Shown here in pieces: positions 6,135-14,102 of a DNA stretch of 17,851 bases (position 1 is its first letter; each line of letters starts with the position of its first letter). The notes below the pieces were generated by a model. The model saw nothing but the letters and a program-made list of their open reading frames with translations, was not told the DNA's origin and made no database searches. Origin of the DNA: Streptosporangiaceae bacterium (GTDB lineage Bacteria; Actinomycetota; Actinomycetes; Streptosporangiales; Streptosporangiaceae); contig JASHOI010000428.1 in assembly GCA_030041195.1 (NCBI GenBank), positions 1 through 17,851 on the forward strand, written 5' to 3'. The position numbers were made by a program, and so were the translations under genes.

Positions 6135-7763
6135 TCAGGCCTTGAGGCTGCGGTACCGCTTGATCAGGGTGTTGGTCGAGGAGTCGTGCTTCAGCTCGGG
6201 CTCGGCCTCGCTGGTGAGCTCCGGGATGATCTGCACCGCCAGCACCTTGCCCAGCTCGACGCCCCACTGGTCGAAGGAGTCGATGTCCCAGACCGTGCCC
6301 TGGGTGAACACGCTGTGCTCGTACAGCGCCACCAGCGTGCCGAGCAGGCGCGGGGTCAGGATCTCGGCCAGCAGCACGTTGGTCGGGCGGTTCCCCTCCA
6401 TCACCCGGTGCGGCGCCACCTCGGGCGAGGTGCCCTCGGCAAGCACCTGCTCCTCGGTCTTGCCGAACGCCAGGGCCTGGGCCTGGGCGAACACGTTGGA
6501 CGACAGGATGTCGTGGTGCTCGCCGAGCGGGTTGAGGGTCTTGCCGAAGCCGATCAGGTCGAGCGGGATCAGCCGGGTGCCCTGGTGGATCAGCTGGTAG
6601 AAGCTGTGCTGGCCGTTCGTGCCCGGCTCGCCCCAGAAGACGGCGCCGGTGTCGTAGTCGACCGTGGCGCCCTCGAGCGTGACGTGCTTGCCGTTGGACT
6701 CCATCGTGAGCTGCTGCAGGTAGGCGGGGAACCGCTTCAGGTACTGGTCGTAGGGCATGACGCCGTAGGTCTGGGCGCCGAAGAAGTCGCCGTACCACAC
6801 GGCCAGCAGGCCCATCAGCACCGGCAGGTTCTCGGCCAGCGGCGCGGTGCGGAAGTGCTCGTCCATGTCGTGGAAGCCGGCCAGCATCTCGTCGAAGTGA
6901 TCGGGCCCGACCGCGATCATGGTGGACAGGCCGATCGCCGAATCCATCGAGTACCGGCCGCCGACCCAGTCCCAGAAGCCGAACATGTTCGCGGTGTCGA
7001 TGCCGAACGCCTTGACCTTCTCGGTGTTGGTGGAGACAGCGACGAAATGCTTGGCCACCGCTTCCTCGTCGCCGAGCTGGCTGATCACCCAGTCGCGGGC
7101 GGAGTGGGCGTTGGTGAGCGTCTCCAGCGTGCCGAACGTCTTCGACGAGATGATGAACAGCGTCTCGTCCGCGAACAGGCCCCGGGTCGCCTCCACGAAG
7201 TCGGTCGAGTCGACGTTCGACACGAACCGGAAGGTCATGTCGCGGCGGGAGTAGTAGCGCAGCGCCTCGTACGCCATCACCGGGCCGAGGTCCGAGCCGC
7301 CGATCCCGACGTTGATCACGTTCCTGATCGGCTTGCCGGTGTACCCCTTCCATTCCCCGGACCGGATCTGGCGGGAGAACCTGGCCATCCGGTCCAGGAC
7401 CTCGTGCACCTCCGCGACCACGTCGACGCCGTCGACCACGAGCGAGGTGCCCTTGGGCATCCGCAGCGCGACGTGCAGCACCGACCGGTTCTCGGACACG
7501 TTGATCCGGTCGCCGCGGAACATCGCGTCCCGTCGCTCCGCCACGCCGGTTTCCTCGGCCAGCTGGACCAGCAGCCGCATCGTCTCGTCGGTTACGCGGT
7601 TCTTGGAGTAGTCGAGGTACAGCCCGGCTGCCTCGGCGGCGAGGCGCTCGCCGCGCTCCGGGTCGTCGGCGAACAGCTGGCTCAGGTGAACTCCGGAGAT
7701 CTCGGCGTAATGCTGCTCGAGCGCTTTCCAGGCGGGGCGCTCGCGGAGCGGGACGGTCGGCAT
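6135..7763 (-). CDS. pgi: Glucose-6-phosphate isomerase
   Basis: 542 aa, full length for the family. Interconverts glucose 6-phosphate and fructose 6-phosphate in the cytoplasm. Visible signatures: the phosphate-binding [10 protein letters not shown] at 152-161, the PGI signature [17 protein letters not shown] in the middle, the active-site stretch [18 protein letters not shown] containing the catalytic Glu and His, and the C-terminal [10 protein letters not shown] with the catalytic Lys. ATG 7763 is chosen because GGAGG (7772-7776 on the complement) lies 8 nt upstream; the reading frame stays open further upstream only because it overlaps transketolase in another frame. It is separated from transketolase by 32 bp and reads in the same direction, so the two are probably co-transcribed, coupling the non-oxidative pentose phosphate pathway to glycolysis/gluconeogenesis. 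Confidence 0.96.
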   Translation of the reverse strand: MPTVPLRERPAWKALEQHYAEISGVHLSQLFADDPERGERLAAEAAGLYLDYSKNRVTDETMRLLVQLAEETGVAERRDAMFRGDRINVSENRSVLHVALRMPKGTSLVVDGVDVVAEVHEVLDRMARFSRQIRSGEWKGYTGKPIRNVINVGIGGSDLGPVMAYEALRYYSRRDMTFRFVSNVDSTDFVEATRGLFADETLFIISSKTFGTLETLTNAHSARDWVISQLGDEEAVAKHFVAVSTNTEKVKAFGIDTANMFGFWDWVGGRYSMDSAIGLSTMIAVGPDHFDEMLAGFHDMDEHFRTAPLAENLPVLMGLLAVWYGDFFGAQTYGVMPYDQYLKRFPAYLQQLTMESNGKHVTLEGATVDYDTGAVFWGEPGTNGQHSFYQLIHQGTRLIPLDLIGFGKTLNPLGEHHDILSSNVFAQAQALAFGKTEEQVLAEGTSPEVAPHRVMEGNRPTNVLLAEILTPRLLGTLVALYEHSVFTQGTVWDIDSFDQWGVELGKVLAVQIIPELTSEAEPELKHDSSTNTLIKRYRSLKA

Positions 7764-7795
7764 CGGTCCTACCTCCAGGTGATCCTCGGGCGCGG

Positions 7796-9868
7796 TCAGC
7801 TGGCCGCTTGTTCCCTGGCCGCGGCCACACGCTCGCGCGCGACCTGCGACAGGTGCTCTGGCGTGAATCCGAACTTCTTCAGCAGCTGCTTCAGCGGCGC
7901 CGACGCGCCGAACGTGTGCATGCCGATCACCGCGCCGTTGCCGCCGACGTAGCGGTCCCAGCCGAAGGTCGAGCCCTGCTCGATCGCGACCCGCGCGGTC
8001 ACGCCCCGGGGCAGAACCTGCTCGCGGTACTCGGGCGACTGCCGGTCGAACAGCTCCCAGCATGGCATGCTGACCACCCGTGCTCCGATCCCCTCGGCCT
8101 CGAGCTCGTCGCGGGCCTGCAGCGCGAGCTGGACCTCCGATCCGGTCGCGATCAGGATCACGTCGGGCGGGCTGCTGGCCGCCTCGGCGAGGATGTACGC
8201 GCCCCGGGCGACGCCGGACGCGGCGCCCAGCACGGAGCGGTCGAAGGTCGGCAGGGCCTGGCGGGACAGGACCAGCGCGGCAGGCTCGTGGCGCAGCGCA
8301 GCGACCGCGCGCCAGGTCTCCACGACCTCGTTCGCGTCGGCCGGCCGGAACACCAGCAGGCCGGGCATGGCCCGCAGCGACGCGAGGTGCTCCACCGGCT
8401 GGTGCGTCGGCCCGTCCTCGCCCAGCCCGATCGAGTCATGGGTGAAGATGTGCAGCACCGGGATCTCCATCAGCGCGGACAGCCTGATCGCGCCGCGCGC
8501 GTAGTCGGAGAAGGTGAGGAACGTCGACCAGTACGGCCGCAGCTTGGTCAGCGCCAGGCCGCTGGAGATCGCCGCCGAGGCGTGCTCGCGGATGCCGTAG
8601 TGCAGGTTCCGGCCGGGACGGTCGTCCGGCTGGAAGTCGCCGGCGCCGTCGAACGTCAGGTGGGTCTTGGTCGACGGCGTGAGGTCGGCCGAGCCGCCGA
8701 TCAGCCACGGCACGGCCTTGGCCACGGCATTCAGCACCTGCGCCGAGGAGTCCCTGGTCGCGATGCCCTTCGGGTCGGGCGGGAACGTCGGCAGGTCGGC
8801 GTCCCACTTGTCCGGCATGGTCCGGTGCTGCATCTGCTCGACCTGCTCGGCGAGTTCCGGGTAGGCGGCGCGGTAGTCCGCGAACATTGCCTCCCAGGCC
8901 GTCCGAGCGTCCTTGCCGCGCTTGCCGATGCCGTCGGCAAACCAGTCGTAGACCCCGTCCGGAATGTAGAAGTCGGCGTCTTCCGGCATGCCCAGGAACC
9001 GCTTGGTGGCCTTGACGGCCTCCACACCGAGGGGCTCGCCGTGCGCCTTGGGCGAGTCCTCGACCGGGGAGCCGTAGCCGATGTGGCTGTGCACCAGCAT
9101 CAGCGTCGGGCGCTCGTGCTCGGCCTGGAACGAGTGCACCGCCCGGGCCACCGACTCGAGGTCGTTCACGTCGGCGACCGTGGTCACGTTCCAGCCGTAG
9201 GCCATGAAGCGGGCCGCGACGTCCTCGGTGAACGCGATGTCGGTGTGGCCCTCGATCGTCACCCGGTTGGAGTCGTAGATCCAGCACAGGTTGGCCAGCT
9301 CGAGATGGCCGGCCAGCGAGGCCGCCTCCGACGAGATGCCCTCCATCATGCAGCCATCGCCGGCCAGCGCGTACACGTTGAAGTCGAACAGCGGGAAGTT
9401 GTCCCTGTTGTAGCGGGCGGCAAGCCACTGGCCGGCGATCGCCATGCCCACCGATGACGCGACGCCCTGCCCGAGCGGGCCGGTCGTGGCCTCGACGCCG
9501 CTGGTCAGCCGGTACTCGGGGTGTCCGGGGCAGTGCGAGCCGAGCTGCCGGAACGTCTTCAGGTCCTCCATGGAGACCGCCGGCGTGCCGAGCACCTCGT
9601 AGTCGGGGTCCACGGCCCGCACGCCGGTCAGGTGCAGCAGCGACCAGAGCAGCGCCGAGGCGTGGCCCTCGGAGAGCACGAAGCGGTCCCGGTTCGGCCA
9701 GATGGGGTCGGAGGGGTCGAAGCGCAGGAACCGCTGCCACAACGTGTACGCCACCGGAGCGATCCCCATCGGGGTCCCGGGATGTCCCGAATTGGCCTTC
9801 TGGACCGCGTCCATGGCCAGGCCGCGGATCGTGTTGACGGACAGCGTGTCGAGATCGGTCGTGGTCAA
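7796..9868 (-). CDS. tkt: Transketolase
   Basis: 690 aa, complete. Transfers two-carbon ketol units between sugar phosphates, with thiamine diphosphate and a divalent metal, in the pentose phosphate pathway. Landmarks: SGHPG with the catalytic-site His29, LSEGHAS near 66-71, the ThDP motif GDGCMMEG at 170-177 ending with EAASLAG and [18 protein letters not shown], and in the pyrimidine domain YGIREHA, then [23 protein letters not shown] with the proton-relay Glu and sugar-binding His. The start is TTG at 9868: GGAGG lies 5 nt upstream and the N-terminus ([22 protein letters not shown]) aligns with typical transketolases. It sits 21 bp downstream of a membrane-protein gene and 32 bp upstream of pgi; the usual actinomycete neighbours tal, zwf and opcA are absent here. 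Confidence 0.96.
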   Translation of the reverse strand: MTTTDLDTLSVNTIRGLAMDAVQKANSGHPGTPMGIAPVAYTLWQRFLRFDPSDPIWPNRDRFVLSEGHASALLWSLLHLTGVRAVDPDYEVLGTPAVSMEDLKTFRQLGSHCPGHPEYRLTSGVEATTGPLGQGVASSVGMAIAGQWLAARYNRDNFPLFDFNVYALAGDGCMMEGISSEAASLAGHLELANLCWIYDSNRVTIEGHTDIAFTEDVAARFMAYGWNVTTVADVNDLESVARAVHSFQAEHERPTLMLVHSHIGYGSPVEDSPKAHGEPLGVEAVKATKRFLGMPEDADFYIPDGVYDWFADGIGKRGKDARTAWEAMFADYRAAYPELAEQVEQMQHRTMPDKWDADLPTFPPDPKGIATRDSSAQVLNAVAKAVPWLIGGSADLTPSTKTHLTFDGAGDFQPDDRPGRNLHYGIREHASAAISSGLALTKLRPYWSTFLTFSDYARGAIRLSALMEIPVLHIFTHDSIGLGEDGPTHQPVEHLASLRAMPGLLVFRPADANEVVETWRAVAALRHEPAALVLSRQALPTFDRSVLGAASGVARGAYILAEAASSPPDVILIATGSEVQLALQARDELEAEGIGARVVSMPCWELFDRQSPEYREQVLPRGVTARVAIEQGSTFGWDRYVGGNGAVIGMHTFGASAPLKQLLKKFGFTPEHLSQVARERVAAAREQAAS

Positions 9869-9873
9869 GCGGG

Positions 9874-9878
9874 CCTCC
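9874..9878 (-). promoter_or_regulatory. Shine-Dalgarno supporting the TTG start of tkt
   Basis: On the minus strand GGAGG is followed by CCCGC and TTG (9868-9866). No ATG or GTG nearby fits the transketolase N-terminus better, so the rare TTG initiator is likely real and may limit translation. Confidence 0.7.
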
Positions 9879-9889
9879 GGGAGCGGAAC

Positions 9890-10657
9890 TTAGGGCGACG
9901 CTTGCTTCGCGCCACCCTGGCGATCTGGCTGATCAGGCTGATCTGGCTGGCTGTCGTATTCGGGACCGAGGACCTCGGCGCCGCCGCGTGACGGCACCAT
10001 CTCGCTATTATCGTGGCTGCCAATCTCGGCCGGCGCGCTCACCCTCTTATCGGTGATGTGATCCCAGAGTTCCAGGCGCGCATTTAGCGGCTGCTCGATC
10101 TTATCGAGGTAGTACCCGGGTATCTCGTAGACCAGGTGCCCGCTGACCGTGCCTCCCGGCGGCAGGGCGAACGGCATGCTGATCGGGGTGAGGCCGAGCG
10201 ATGGCGGCAGCGGCCAGTCCGGCGGAGGGCAGACCGCCTCACCGACACGTCCCCAGGATCCCGGTATCAGCTTGACGTAAAGCAGCACCGTGAGGCTCGC
10301 ATCCTGGCTGGCCGCGGTGCTGGTGAAGCGCGCGTGGAACGACCGCAGCGTCGCGGGCACGGCGAGGCCGGACTCCGACTCGCGCTGGGTGTCCAGGGAT
10401 CCGGTGCCGTATATCTCGACCTCGAGGCCCGGAAACTCCGCTTTCGTAACCGGCGGGAAAGACCAGCCCTTGATGGCACCGAAGAAGCAGGTATAGGCCG
10501 CCACGAAGCAGATGAGCGCGCCCAGCATCCACCCATTCACGAAAAGGGAGTAATTTGGCTGCTTAATAAAATATGCGATGGCGACGGCGGCCAGAAATGC
10601 GAACAGCGTGAGGAACAGGCCGCCGAGCCAGCGCCAGACTTCACGGTACGATCGCAC
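9890..10657 (-). CDS. Two-TM membrane protein of unknown function, first gene of the tkt-pgi run
   Basis: 255 aa if it starts at GTG 10657. Two strong transmembrane segments lie near the N-terminus (WLGGLFLTLFAFLAAVAIAYF and GWMLGALICFVAAYTCFFGA), separated by a short loop. The remaining 185 or so residues are soluble and beta-rich in appearance, ending in a hydrophilic tail with DQPDQPD repeats. I recognise no domain. The start is favoured by TAGACT (10665-10670) 7 nt before the GTG, a leaderless arrangement; an ATG at 10726 in the same frame would overlap the divergent pentapeptide gene. Its stop lies 21 bp before transketolase on the same strand, so co-transcription is probable, but no role in carbon metabolism can be read from the sequence. 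Local G+C is lower than in neighbours (for example 10540-10580), hinting at a different history. Confidence 0.65.
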   Translation of the reverse strand: MRSYREVWRWLGGLFLTLFAFLAAVAIAYFIKQPNYSLFVNGWMLGALICFVAAYTCFFGAIKGWSFPPVTKAEFPGLEVEIYGTGSLDTQRESESGLAVPATLRSFHARFTSTAASQDASLTVLLYVKLIPGSWGRVGEAVCPPPDWPLPPSLGLTPISMPFALPPGGTVSGHLVYEIPGYYLDKIEQPLNARLELWDHITDKRVSAPAEIGSHDNSEMVPSRGGAEVLGPEYDSQPDQPDQPDRQGGAKQASP

Positions 10658-10664
10658 GGCCGGG

Positions 10665-10670
10665 AGTCTA
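10665..10670 (-). promoter_or_regulatory. -10 box for leaderless transcript of the membrane protein (tkt operon)
   Basis: TAGACT on the minus strand, 7 nt before GTG 10657. This would place transcription start at the initiation codon and serve membrane protein, tkt and pgi. No clear -35. Confidence 0.5.
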
Positions 10671-10724
10671 CGCTGATCGGGGCAAACGGCATCCCCCGGT
10701 ACCGAAGCTGGAGCGCCTGAACCC

Positions 10725-11372
10725 ATGGACTGGCAGGATGTCGCCGACCTCCCGTTCGCCGCGGCGCTGACGCCGCACGCCGGCGGGCTGATGTCCGGGG
10801 CCGACTATGACGGCGTGCATTTCGACCAGCTCAGCTTCGACGAGCCGCAGGCGGCGAGCAGCGAGTTCATCGAGTGCGCCTTCACCGGGGTGACCTTCCA
10901 GGGCGGGCGGCTGCCAAAGGCCCGGCTGCGCGACGTGCTGCTGCGCGACGTGCGGCTGATCGCGACCGGCCTGGGGGAGTCGCGCTGGACCGACGTGGTG
11001 GCCGCCGACAGCGTCGCCGCAGGTGCCGAGGTGTTCGGGGCCGAGCTGCGCCGGGTCACGTTCCGCGGCTGCAAGCTGGACTCGGTGAACTTCCGCGGCG
11101 CCGAGCTCACCGAGGTGACCTTCGCCGGGTGTGAACTGCGCGACGTTGACTTCGCCGGAGCGACGCTGACCCGGGCCGCGTTCCCCGGCTCGCGGCTGGC
11201 CAGGACCGATCTCACCGGCGTGACGATGAACGGGACCGACCTGCGCGGCGCCGAGCTCGGCGTCATCATCGGCCCGGACTCGCTGCGCGGCGCGACGGTC
11301 AGCACGGGGCAGCTCGTCTACCTGGCTCCGGTGCTCGCCGAGACAATGGGCATCACTGTTTCGGATAGCTAG
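10725..11372 (+). CDS. Pentapeptide-repeat protein
   Basis: 215-aa protein with tandem pentapeptide repeats (A(D/N)LXX-like, central Leu/Phe every five residues) from about residue 25 to 185, for example GAELTEVTFAGCELRDVDFAGATL. Such repeats fold as a right-handed quadrilateral beta-helix. Known members include DNA-mimic gyrase protectors (MfpA, Qnr), but most have no assigned function, and nothing here singles out a gyrase partner. The first 25 residues and last 30 are non-repetitive caps. There is no signal peptide or membrane segment, so it is probably cytoplasmic. The ATG start has a GGAG at 10710-10713, rather far upstream (11 nt). It is divergent from the membrane-protein/tkt run, with 67 bp between the starts, and is followed 33 bp later by the aldo/keto reductase, which seems to have its own promoter. 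Confidence 0.85.
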   Translation: MDWQDVADLPFAAALTPHAGGLMSGADYDGVHFDQLSFDEPQAASSEFIECAFTGVTFQGGRLPKARLRDVLLRDVRLIATGLGESRWTDVVAADSVAAGAEVFGAELRRVTFRGCKLDSVNFRGAELTEVTFAGCELRDVDFAGATLTRAAFPGSRLARTDLTGVTMNGTDLRGAELGVIIGPDSLRGATVSTGQLVYLAPVLAETMGITVSDS

Positions 11373-11376
11373 GGGA

Positions 11377-11389
11377 AGCGGGCCCCGCT
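11377..11389. promoter_or_regulatory. Small palindrome in the AKR promoter
   Basis: AGCGGG-C-CCCGCT, perfect 6-bp arms around one base, directly after the pentapeptide stop and just upstream of the -10-like GACACT (11394-11399) of the aldo/keto reductase. Position between -35 and -10 suits a repressor; a GC-rich palindrome of this size could also be chance. Confidence 0.3.
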
Positions 11390-11393
11390 GTCC

Positions 11394-11399
11394 GACACT
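11394..11399 (+). promoter_or_regulatory. Candidate -10 for leaderless AKR transcript
   Basis: GACACT, 6 nt before ATG 11406. It matches TAnnnT except the first base, so weaker than the other examples in the window; no Shine-Dalgarno precedes this ATG. Confidence 0.35.
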
Positions 11400-11405
11400 G
11401 GACTC

Positions 11406-12377
11406 ATGCGCTATCTGGACCGGGGTACCGAGAAGAAGATTTCCAAGATCGGCCTGGGCACCTGGCAGTTCGGGTCCAAGGAGTGGGGCTACGGCGATGC
11501 CTACGCCCAGCAGGAGGCGCGCGCGATCACCCGCCGCGCGCTCGAGCTCGGCGTCACGTTGTTCGACACCGCCGAGATCTACGGGTTCGGGCGCAGCGAG
11601 CGGATCCTCGGCGAGGCTCTCGGCGAGGACGCCGCGTCGGTGTTCCTGGCGACGAAGATCCTGCCGGTGCTGCCGGTCGCCCCGGTTGTGGAGCAGCGCG
11701 GCGTCGCCAGCGCGAACCGCCTCGGCGTCCGCCGGCTCGACCTGTACCAGGTACACCAGCCGAACCCGCTGGTCCGCGACGGCACGATCATGCGCGGCAT
11801 GCGCGCGCTGCAGCGGGTGGGGCTGGTCGGCGACGTCGGGGTCAGCAACTACTCGCTTGACCGGTGGCGCGCGGCCGAAGCAGCGCTGGGCAGCCCGGTG
11901 CTCAGCAACCAGGTCCGCTACAGCCTCGTCGCCCGCTCGCCAGAGCGTGACCTGATCCCGTTCGCCGAGTCGGACAATCACGTGGTGATCGCCTACAGCC
12001 CGCTGGCGCAGGGCCTGCTGTCCGGCCGGTACGACAGGGACCGGCGGCCGGCTAACCGGGTCCGCGCGACCAGCGCGCTGTTCCTGCCCGAGAACCTCGA
12101 GCGCGCCGGTGAGCTGATCTCCACGCTGCGCGAGGTGGCTGACGCGCACGCGGTCACGCCGGCGCAGGTCGCACTGGCCTGGGCCATTCACAGCCCCGCG
12201 GTGGTCGCGATCCCCGGAGCCTCCACCGTCGACCAGCTGGAACGTAACGTCGCGGCCGCCGACGTCGACCTCGCCGACGACGAGTTCCGGGCGCTGGGTT
12301 CCGCCGCCGACCGGTTCCGTCCGGTCACCGGGCCGGCCGCCGTTCCCGGCGTGGTCCGGGCCCGGCTGCGACGCTGA
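11406..12377 (+). CDS. Aldo/keto reductase
   Basis: 323-aa NADPH-dependent oxidoreductase of the AKR superfamily with a TIM-barrel layout. The catalytic tetrad is complete: D54 and Y59 (FDTAEIYG), K84 (LATKI) and H117 (LYQVHQPN). GVSNYS follows in the fifth-strand region, and the C-terminal IPGASTVDQLERN is the NADP-phosphate-binding segment seen in the AKR11/12-like (YajO/IolS) branch. It is cytoplasmic and reduces an aldehyde or ketone, substrate unknown. The ATG lacks a Shine-Dalgarno and has a -10-like hexamer 6 nt upstream, so the transcript may be leaderless. It is followed by the methyltransferase gene after 48 bp, which has its own clearer -10, so an operon is not required. Confidence 0.9.
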   Translation: MRYLDRGTEKKISKIGLGTWQFGSKEWGYGDAYAQQEARAITRRALELGVTLFDTAEIYGFGRSERILGEALGEDAASVFLATKILPVLPVAPVVEQRGVASANRLGVRRLDLYQVHQPNPLVRDGTIMRGMRALQRVGLVGDVGVSNYSLDRWRAAEAALGSPVLSNQVRYSLVARSPERDLIPFAESDNHVVIAYSPLAQGLLSGRYDRDRRPANRVRATSALFLPENLERAGELISTLREVADAHAVTPAQVALAWAIHSPAVVAIPGASTVDQLERNVAAADVDLADDEFRALGSAADRFRPVTGPAAVPGVVRARLRR

Positions 12378-12413
12378 CCGAACCGGCTCAGCAGCGCTGC
12401 CGCCCGCGGCACG

Positions 12414-12419
12414 TAGCAT
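12414..12419 (+). promoter_or_regulatory. -10 box for leaderless methyltransferase transcript
   Basis: TAGCAT ends 6 nt before ATG 12426, with no Shine-Dalgarno between: transcription probably begins at the A of the start codon. Confidence 0.55.
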
Positions 12420-12425
12420 GCCGGG

Positions 12426-13013
12426 ATGGGGGAACTGGCCGGGCATCCGGACCGGGTGCGGTGGAATGCCAGGTACGAACGCGGCTACCCGGTGTCGTTC
12501 GAGCCGCATCCGCTGGCGGTACGGGCCTTCTCGCTGCGGCTGCCGGACGGGCCGGTCGCCGACCTGGCCTGCGGGCCTGGCGGCAGTGCCCTGCTGGCCG
12601 CCGCGGCCGGGCGCCAGGTCACCGCGGTGGACGTCTCCGATGTGGCGCTGGGTCTGCTGGCCGACGAGGCCGGCCGCCGCGGGCTGGACGGCCTGATCAC
12701 CGTGGTGCAGGCCGACCTGCAGGCGTGGCGCCCGGAGCCGGGCGGCTACGCGCTCGTGACGTGCACCGGCTACTGGGACCGCGCCGTTTTCGCCGCTGCG
12801 GCCGGTGCGGTGGTCCCGGGCGGCATCGTCGGCTGGGAGTCGCTCACGGCCGAGGCCCGGAGCGTCCGGCCCGGCTTGTGCGCGGGCTGGTGCGTCGGTC
12901 CCGGCGAGCCCGCGGCACTGCTTCCACCCGGGTTCACCGTGCTGGATCAGCACGACGTGCCATCGGCGTCGCACGGCCCGAAGCGGCTTTTGCTGGCCAG
13001 GCGGCGGGGCTGA
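12426..13013 (+). CDS. Small class I SAM-dependent methyltransferase
   Basis: 195 aa with a Rossmann-type methyltransferase core. Motif I is VADLACGPGGSALLAAAAG (residues 44-62), where the DxxCGxGG loop binds S-adenosylmethionine. VTAVDVSDVAL follows, with the acidic residue D69 expected to hold the ribose hydroxyls, and then VVQADLQAW (motif II-like Asp). The second half is shorter than usual and lacks a recognisable substrate domain, but it contains the VVPGGIVGWESL strand typical of the fold. Similar small proteins include tellurite-resistance TehB-like methyltransferases; the substrate is not assignable. The start is supported by TAGCAT 6 nt upstream. The 83-aa gene follows after 24 bp. 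Confidence 0.8.
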   Translation: MGELAGHPDRVRWNARYERGYPVSFEPHPLAVRAFSLRLPDGPVADLACGPGGSALLAAAAGRQVTAVDVSDVALGLLADEAGRRGLDGLITVVQADLQAWRPEPGGYALVTCTGYWDRAVFAAAAGAVVPGGIVGWESLTAEARSVRPGLCAGWCVGPGEPAALLPPGFTVLDQHDVPSASHGPKRLLLARRRG

Positions 13014-13024
13014 CATCGGCCTGG

Positions 13025-13030
13025 GATACT
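13025..13030 (+). promoter_or_regulatory. -10 box for leaderless 83-aa gene transcript
   Basis: GATACT, 7 nt before ATG 13038, no Shine-Dalgarno. Lies in the 24-bp gap after the methyltransferase stop. Confidence 0.45.
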
Positions 13031-13037
13031 GGGCGGC

Positions 13038-13289
13038 ATGGTTGACGACACCGCTCGAGAGCAGGGCATCTACCAGGCGCTGAAGGCGGTCGACGAGGTC
13101 GCGGCGGCGCTTCAGGCGCACCTCGTCGAGGAGCACGGGGCCGATCTGGAGCGCTCGGCGCCGGAGAGCCCCGCGACCGACTCAATCACCTTGCTCCGGC
13201 AGGCGCGCGAGCGCATCGGCGAGGGCCTGCGCGCCATCGACGCCGACAAGATCGGCGAGTCTGACGACATCTCGCTGCGCAACGGCTGA
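13038..13289 (+). CDS. Small conserved-looking protein of unknown function
   Basis: 83 aa, acidic and probably almost entirely helical: two amphipathic helices (about residues 5-35, QALKAVDEVAAALQAHLVEEHG, and 48-70, TLLRQARERIGEGLRAID) with no Cys, no membrane segment and no signal peptide. I recognise no family; the heptad-like spacing of Leu/Val/Ala would allow a small helical hairpin or dimer. The coding call rests on GC3-rich codon use, a sensible start with a -10 hexamer 7 nt upstream, and a fit between flanking genes without overlap. Its stop is only 11 bp from the stop of the convergent GH16 gene. Confidence 0.65.
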   Translation: MVDDTAREQGIYQALKAVDEVAAALQAHLVEEHGADLERSAPESPATDSITLLRQARERIGEGLRAIDADKIGESDDISLRNG

Positions 13290-13300
13290 CGCCGGCGCGG

Positions 13301-14089
13301 TCAGCCCGGCGCGGCGGGCATGGCGTAGCAGCGGATGTAGTCGACCAGCAGCCGCTGCGGGAACCGAACCGAGGGCCCGGGGGTCACCGACGCGTTCCCG
13401 CCCACGGCGACGTTGACCAGCAGGAAGAAGTCGTGATCGAAGGCCCACGGCTGGCCGCCGAGGTCCGCCGGCGTGACCGTGGCATAGTGCCGGTCATCGA
13501 GGTACCAGCGGATCCGGCCCGGCTCCCAGATGATCGAGTACACGTGGAAACCACGTGCGAGGCTGGTCAGGGTCTGGTGCGAATTGGTGACGGCCCTGCC
13601 GGTGTACCCGGGGCCGTGCGCCGCCCCGTACACGATCCTGGGGTCCCGGCCGAAGTTCTCCATGACGTCGATCTCGCCGCACCGCGGCCAGCCGACCTCG
13701 TCGAAGTCCTGGCCCATCATCCAGAACGCGGGCCACATGCCCTGGCCCTCCGGAATCCGCATCCGGGCCTGCACCACGCCGTAGCACACCGCCAGCCGGT
13801 CCTTGCTGGTCAGCCGCGCCGACGTGTACTCGCAGCCGCCGTAGCGGTCACGGGCCTCCGGCTGCGCCCGGTCGACGGTGATGACCAGGCAGCCCGCCCC
13901 GTCGAGCGAGGCGTTCTCGGCGCCCGCGGTGTAGTACTGCAGCTGCCGGTTGCCCCAGCCGTGCCCGCCGGTCTGCGGCTGCCACGTGCCGGGGGCCGGC
14001 GGGGTCCCCGCCGGCCCATCGAACTCGTCCGACCAGGCAAGGGAGCACCCGGGCAGCTCGGCGAGGACGCGATCGGCACGGTCACGCAC
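13301..14089 (-). CDS. GH16 family beta-glucanase-like protein without visible signal peptide
   Basis: 262-aa single-domain glycoside hydrolase family 16 protein, probably an endo-beta-1,3-glucanase (laminarinase-like). The start of the fold is LAWSDEFDG, followed by NRQLQYYT and GVVQARMRIPEGQGMWPAFWMM. The catalytic motif GEIDVMENFG (ExDxxE, with nucleophile, helper Asp and acid/base) is intact, and FHVYSIIWEPGRIRWYLDD is typical of the second sheet. Family members are usually secreted, but neither the chosen GTG nor the earlier ATG at 14164 gives a signal peptide, so export is unexplained. GTG 14089 is chosen because TAACGT lies 7 nt upstream (leaderless style) and an earlier start would overlap the HAD gene. 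It lies directly downstream of the HAD gene. Confidence 0.85.
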   Translation of the reverse strand: MRDRADRVLAELPGCSLAWSDEFDGPAGTPPAPGTWQPQTGGHGWGNRQLQYYTAGAENASLDGAGCLVITVDRAQPEARDRYGGCEYTSARLTSKDRLAVCYGVVQARMRIPEGQGMWPAFWMMGQDFDEVGWPRCGEIDVMENFGRDPRIVYGAAHGPGYTGRAVTNSHQTLTSLARGFHVYSIIWEPGRIRWYLDDRHYATVTPADLGGQPWAFDHDFFLLVNVAVGGNASVTPGPSVRFPQRLLVDYIRCYAMPAAPG

Positions 14090-14096
14090 GCCGCTG

Positions 14097-14102
14097 ACGT
14101 TA
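14097..14102 (-). promoter_or_regulatory. -10 box of GH16 gene overlapping the HAD stop codon
   Basis: TAACGT on the minus strand, 7 nt before GTG 14089. Its first three bases are the TAA stop of the upstream HAD gene (14102-14100). Confidence 0.45.

Noticed and set aside
6186..7952. 588-codon plus-strand frame over pgi
   Set aside because: Antisense frame created by high GC3; low-complexity His/Val/Leu/Gly composition, while pgi on the other strand has full family signatures.
7808..9457. 549-codon plus-strand frame over tkt
   Set aside because: Same GC-driven antisense artefact; transketolase is unambiguous.
10668..13136. 822-codon minus-strand frame
   Set aside because: Runs antisense through four well-supported plus-strand genes and has repetitive Arg/Gln/Val/Gly composition without domains.
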